44,402 nucleotides of DNA from a virus. The notes beneath the pieces are model-generated. The model searched no databases, had not been told where the DNA came from, and saw nothing but the letters and a program-made list of their open reading frames with translations. Of this stretch, positions 44,233 to 44,402 are shown in pieces (position 1 is the first letter of the stretch; each line of letters starts with the position of its first letter). The stretch is taken from positions 1-44,402 of the IMG/VR virus record IMGVR_UViG_3300020220_000101. One strand, given 5' to 3'. A program made the translations under genes and the position numbers.

Positions 44233-44378
44233 TATTTAATGAGTTTTTGTTGTTCTACTTTTGCTTTTTCGTGATAGTATGCCTTGAACAGTTTGTCATC
44301 CCGTTGAATGAGAAATGATTGCCACAAAAGCATAGCAATGATACCGAGGAAGATGTAGACGATGTTAGTTGATTTCAT
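44232..44378 (-). CDS. Small membrane protein
   Basis: A 48-aa protein starting MKSTNIVYIFLGIIAMLLWQ: one membrane helix at residues 6-19, then a charged cytoplasmic tail (IQRDDKLFKAYYHEKAKVEQ). GGAAGAG lies about 10 nt before the ATG. It belongs to the operon upstream of promoter copy 2, and its stop codon overlaps the first base of that cassette. No function is known. Confidence 0.65.
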   Translation of the reverse strand: MKSTNIVYIFLGIIAMLLWQSFLIQRDDKLFKAYYHEKAKVEQQKLIK

Positions 44379-44402
44379 GGTGATTCACTCTTCCAGCAGT
44401 TC

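Overview
The window is most likely a piece of a marine T4-like cyanomyovirus (Kyanoviridae-type phage of Synechococcus or Prochlorococcus). The DNA is AT-rich. Every gene I accept lies on the minus strand, so transcription runs from the right edge to the left. Four things support the call: T4-type baseplate wedge genes in order (gp25, gp6, a giant protein in the gp7 position, gp8); a DUF4815-type virion protein and a 2-oxoglutarate/Fe(II) oxygenase, both familiar from cyanophages; T4/cyanophage late promoters (NATAAATA) in front of several structural genes; and three TTTTCCACA boxes, the form of DnaA box I recall for Synechococcus. No host gene, tRNA, insertion sequence or CRISPR array was seen.

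Right part (42.2-44.4 kb): an early-type module of eight tiny genes (36-104 aa), most without a Shine-Dalgarno sequence. It carries three sigma70-type promoters, all with 17-bp spacers. Two face left and are diverged copies of one promoter-plus-leader cassette. The third faces right, against all genes. It is flanked by an 8-10 bp repeat that looks like an operator and is followed by the cluster of DnaA-type boxes.

Middle (34.2-42.1 kb): start of the late module. Small proteins include an AbrB-like one. Then come a 1116-aa fibre-like protein, a Cys/Pro-rich protein that may be a PAAR-type spike tip, a small basic protein hidden in another frame, a 160-aa protein, a 64-aa protein whose ribosome binding site is locked in a hairpin, then gp25 and gp6.

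Left (1-34.2 kb): giant structural genes. An 18.2-kb gene encodes a 6082-aa mosaic: Gly-Ser-Gly-Tyr repeats, a YHYH domain, a probable beta-propeller, two LamG-like lectin folds and a repeated alpha-helical cassette. It is followed by a 295-aa fibre-like protein, a subtilisin-like protease with a complete catalytic set, a 717-aa repeat protein, an enlarged gp8, a 2392-aa DUF4815 protein, two small coiled-coil proteins, a 2OG oxygenase and the start of a tail fibre that runs off the left edge.

Together the late genes build the baseplate periphery and adhesion apparatus. The same repeat families recur across four or more separate virion proteins, which suggests a shared modular adhesin system with a protease encoded in its middle. 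Function calls rest on reading motifs by eye; no database search was possible.
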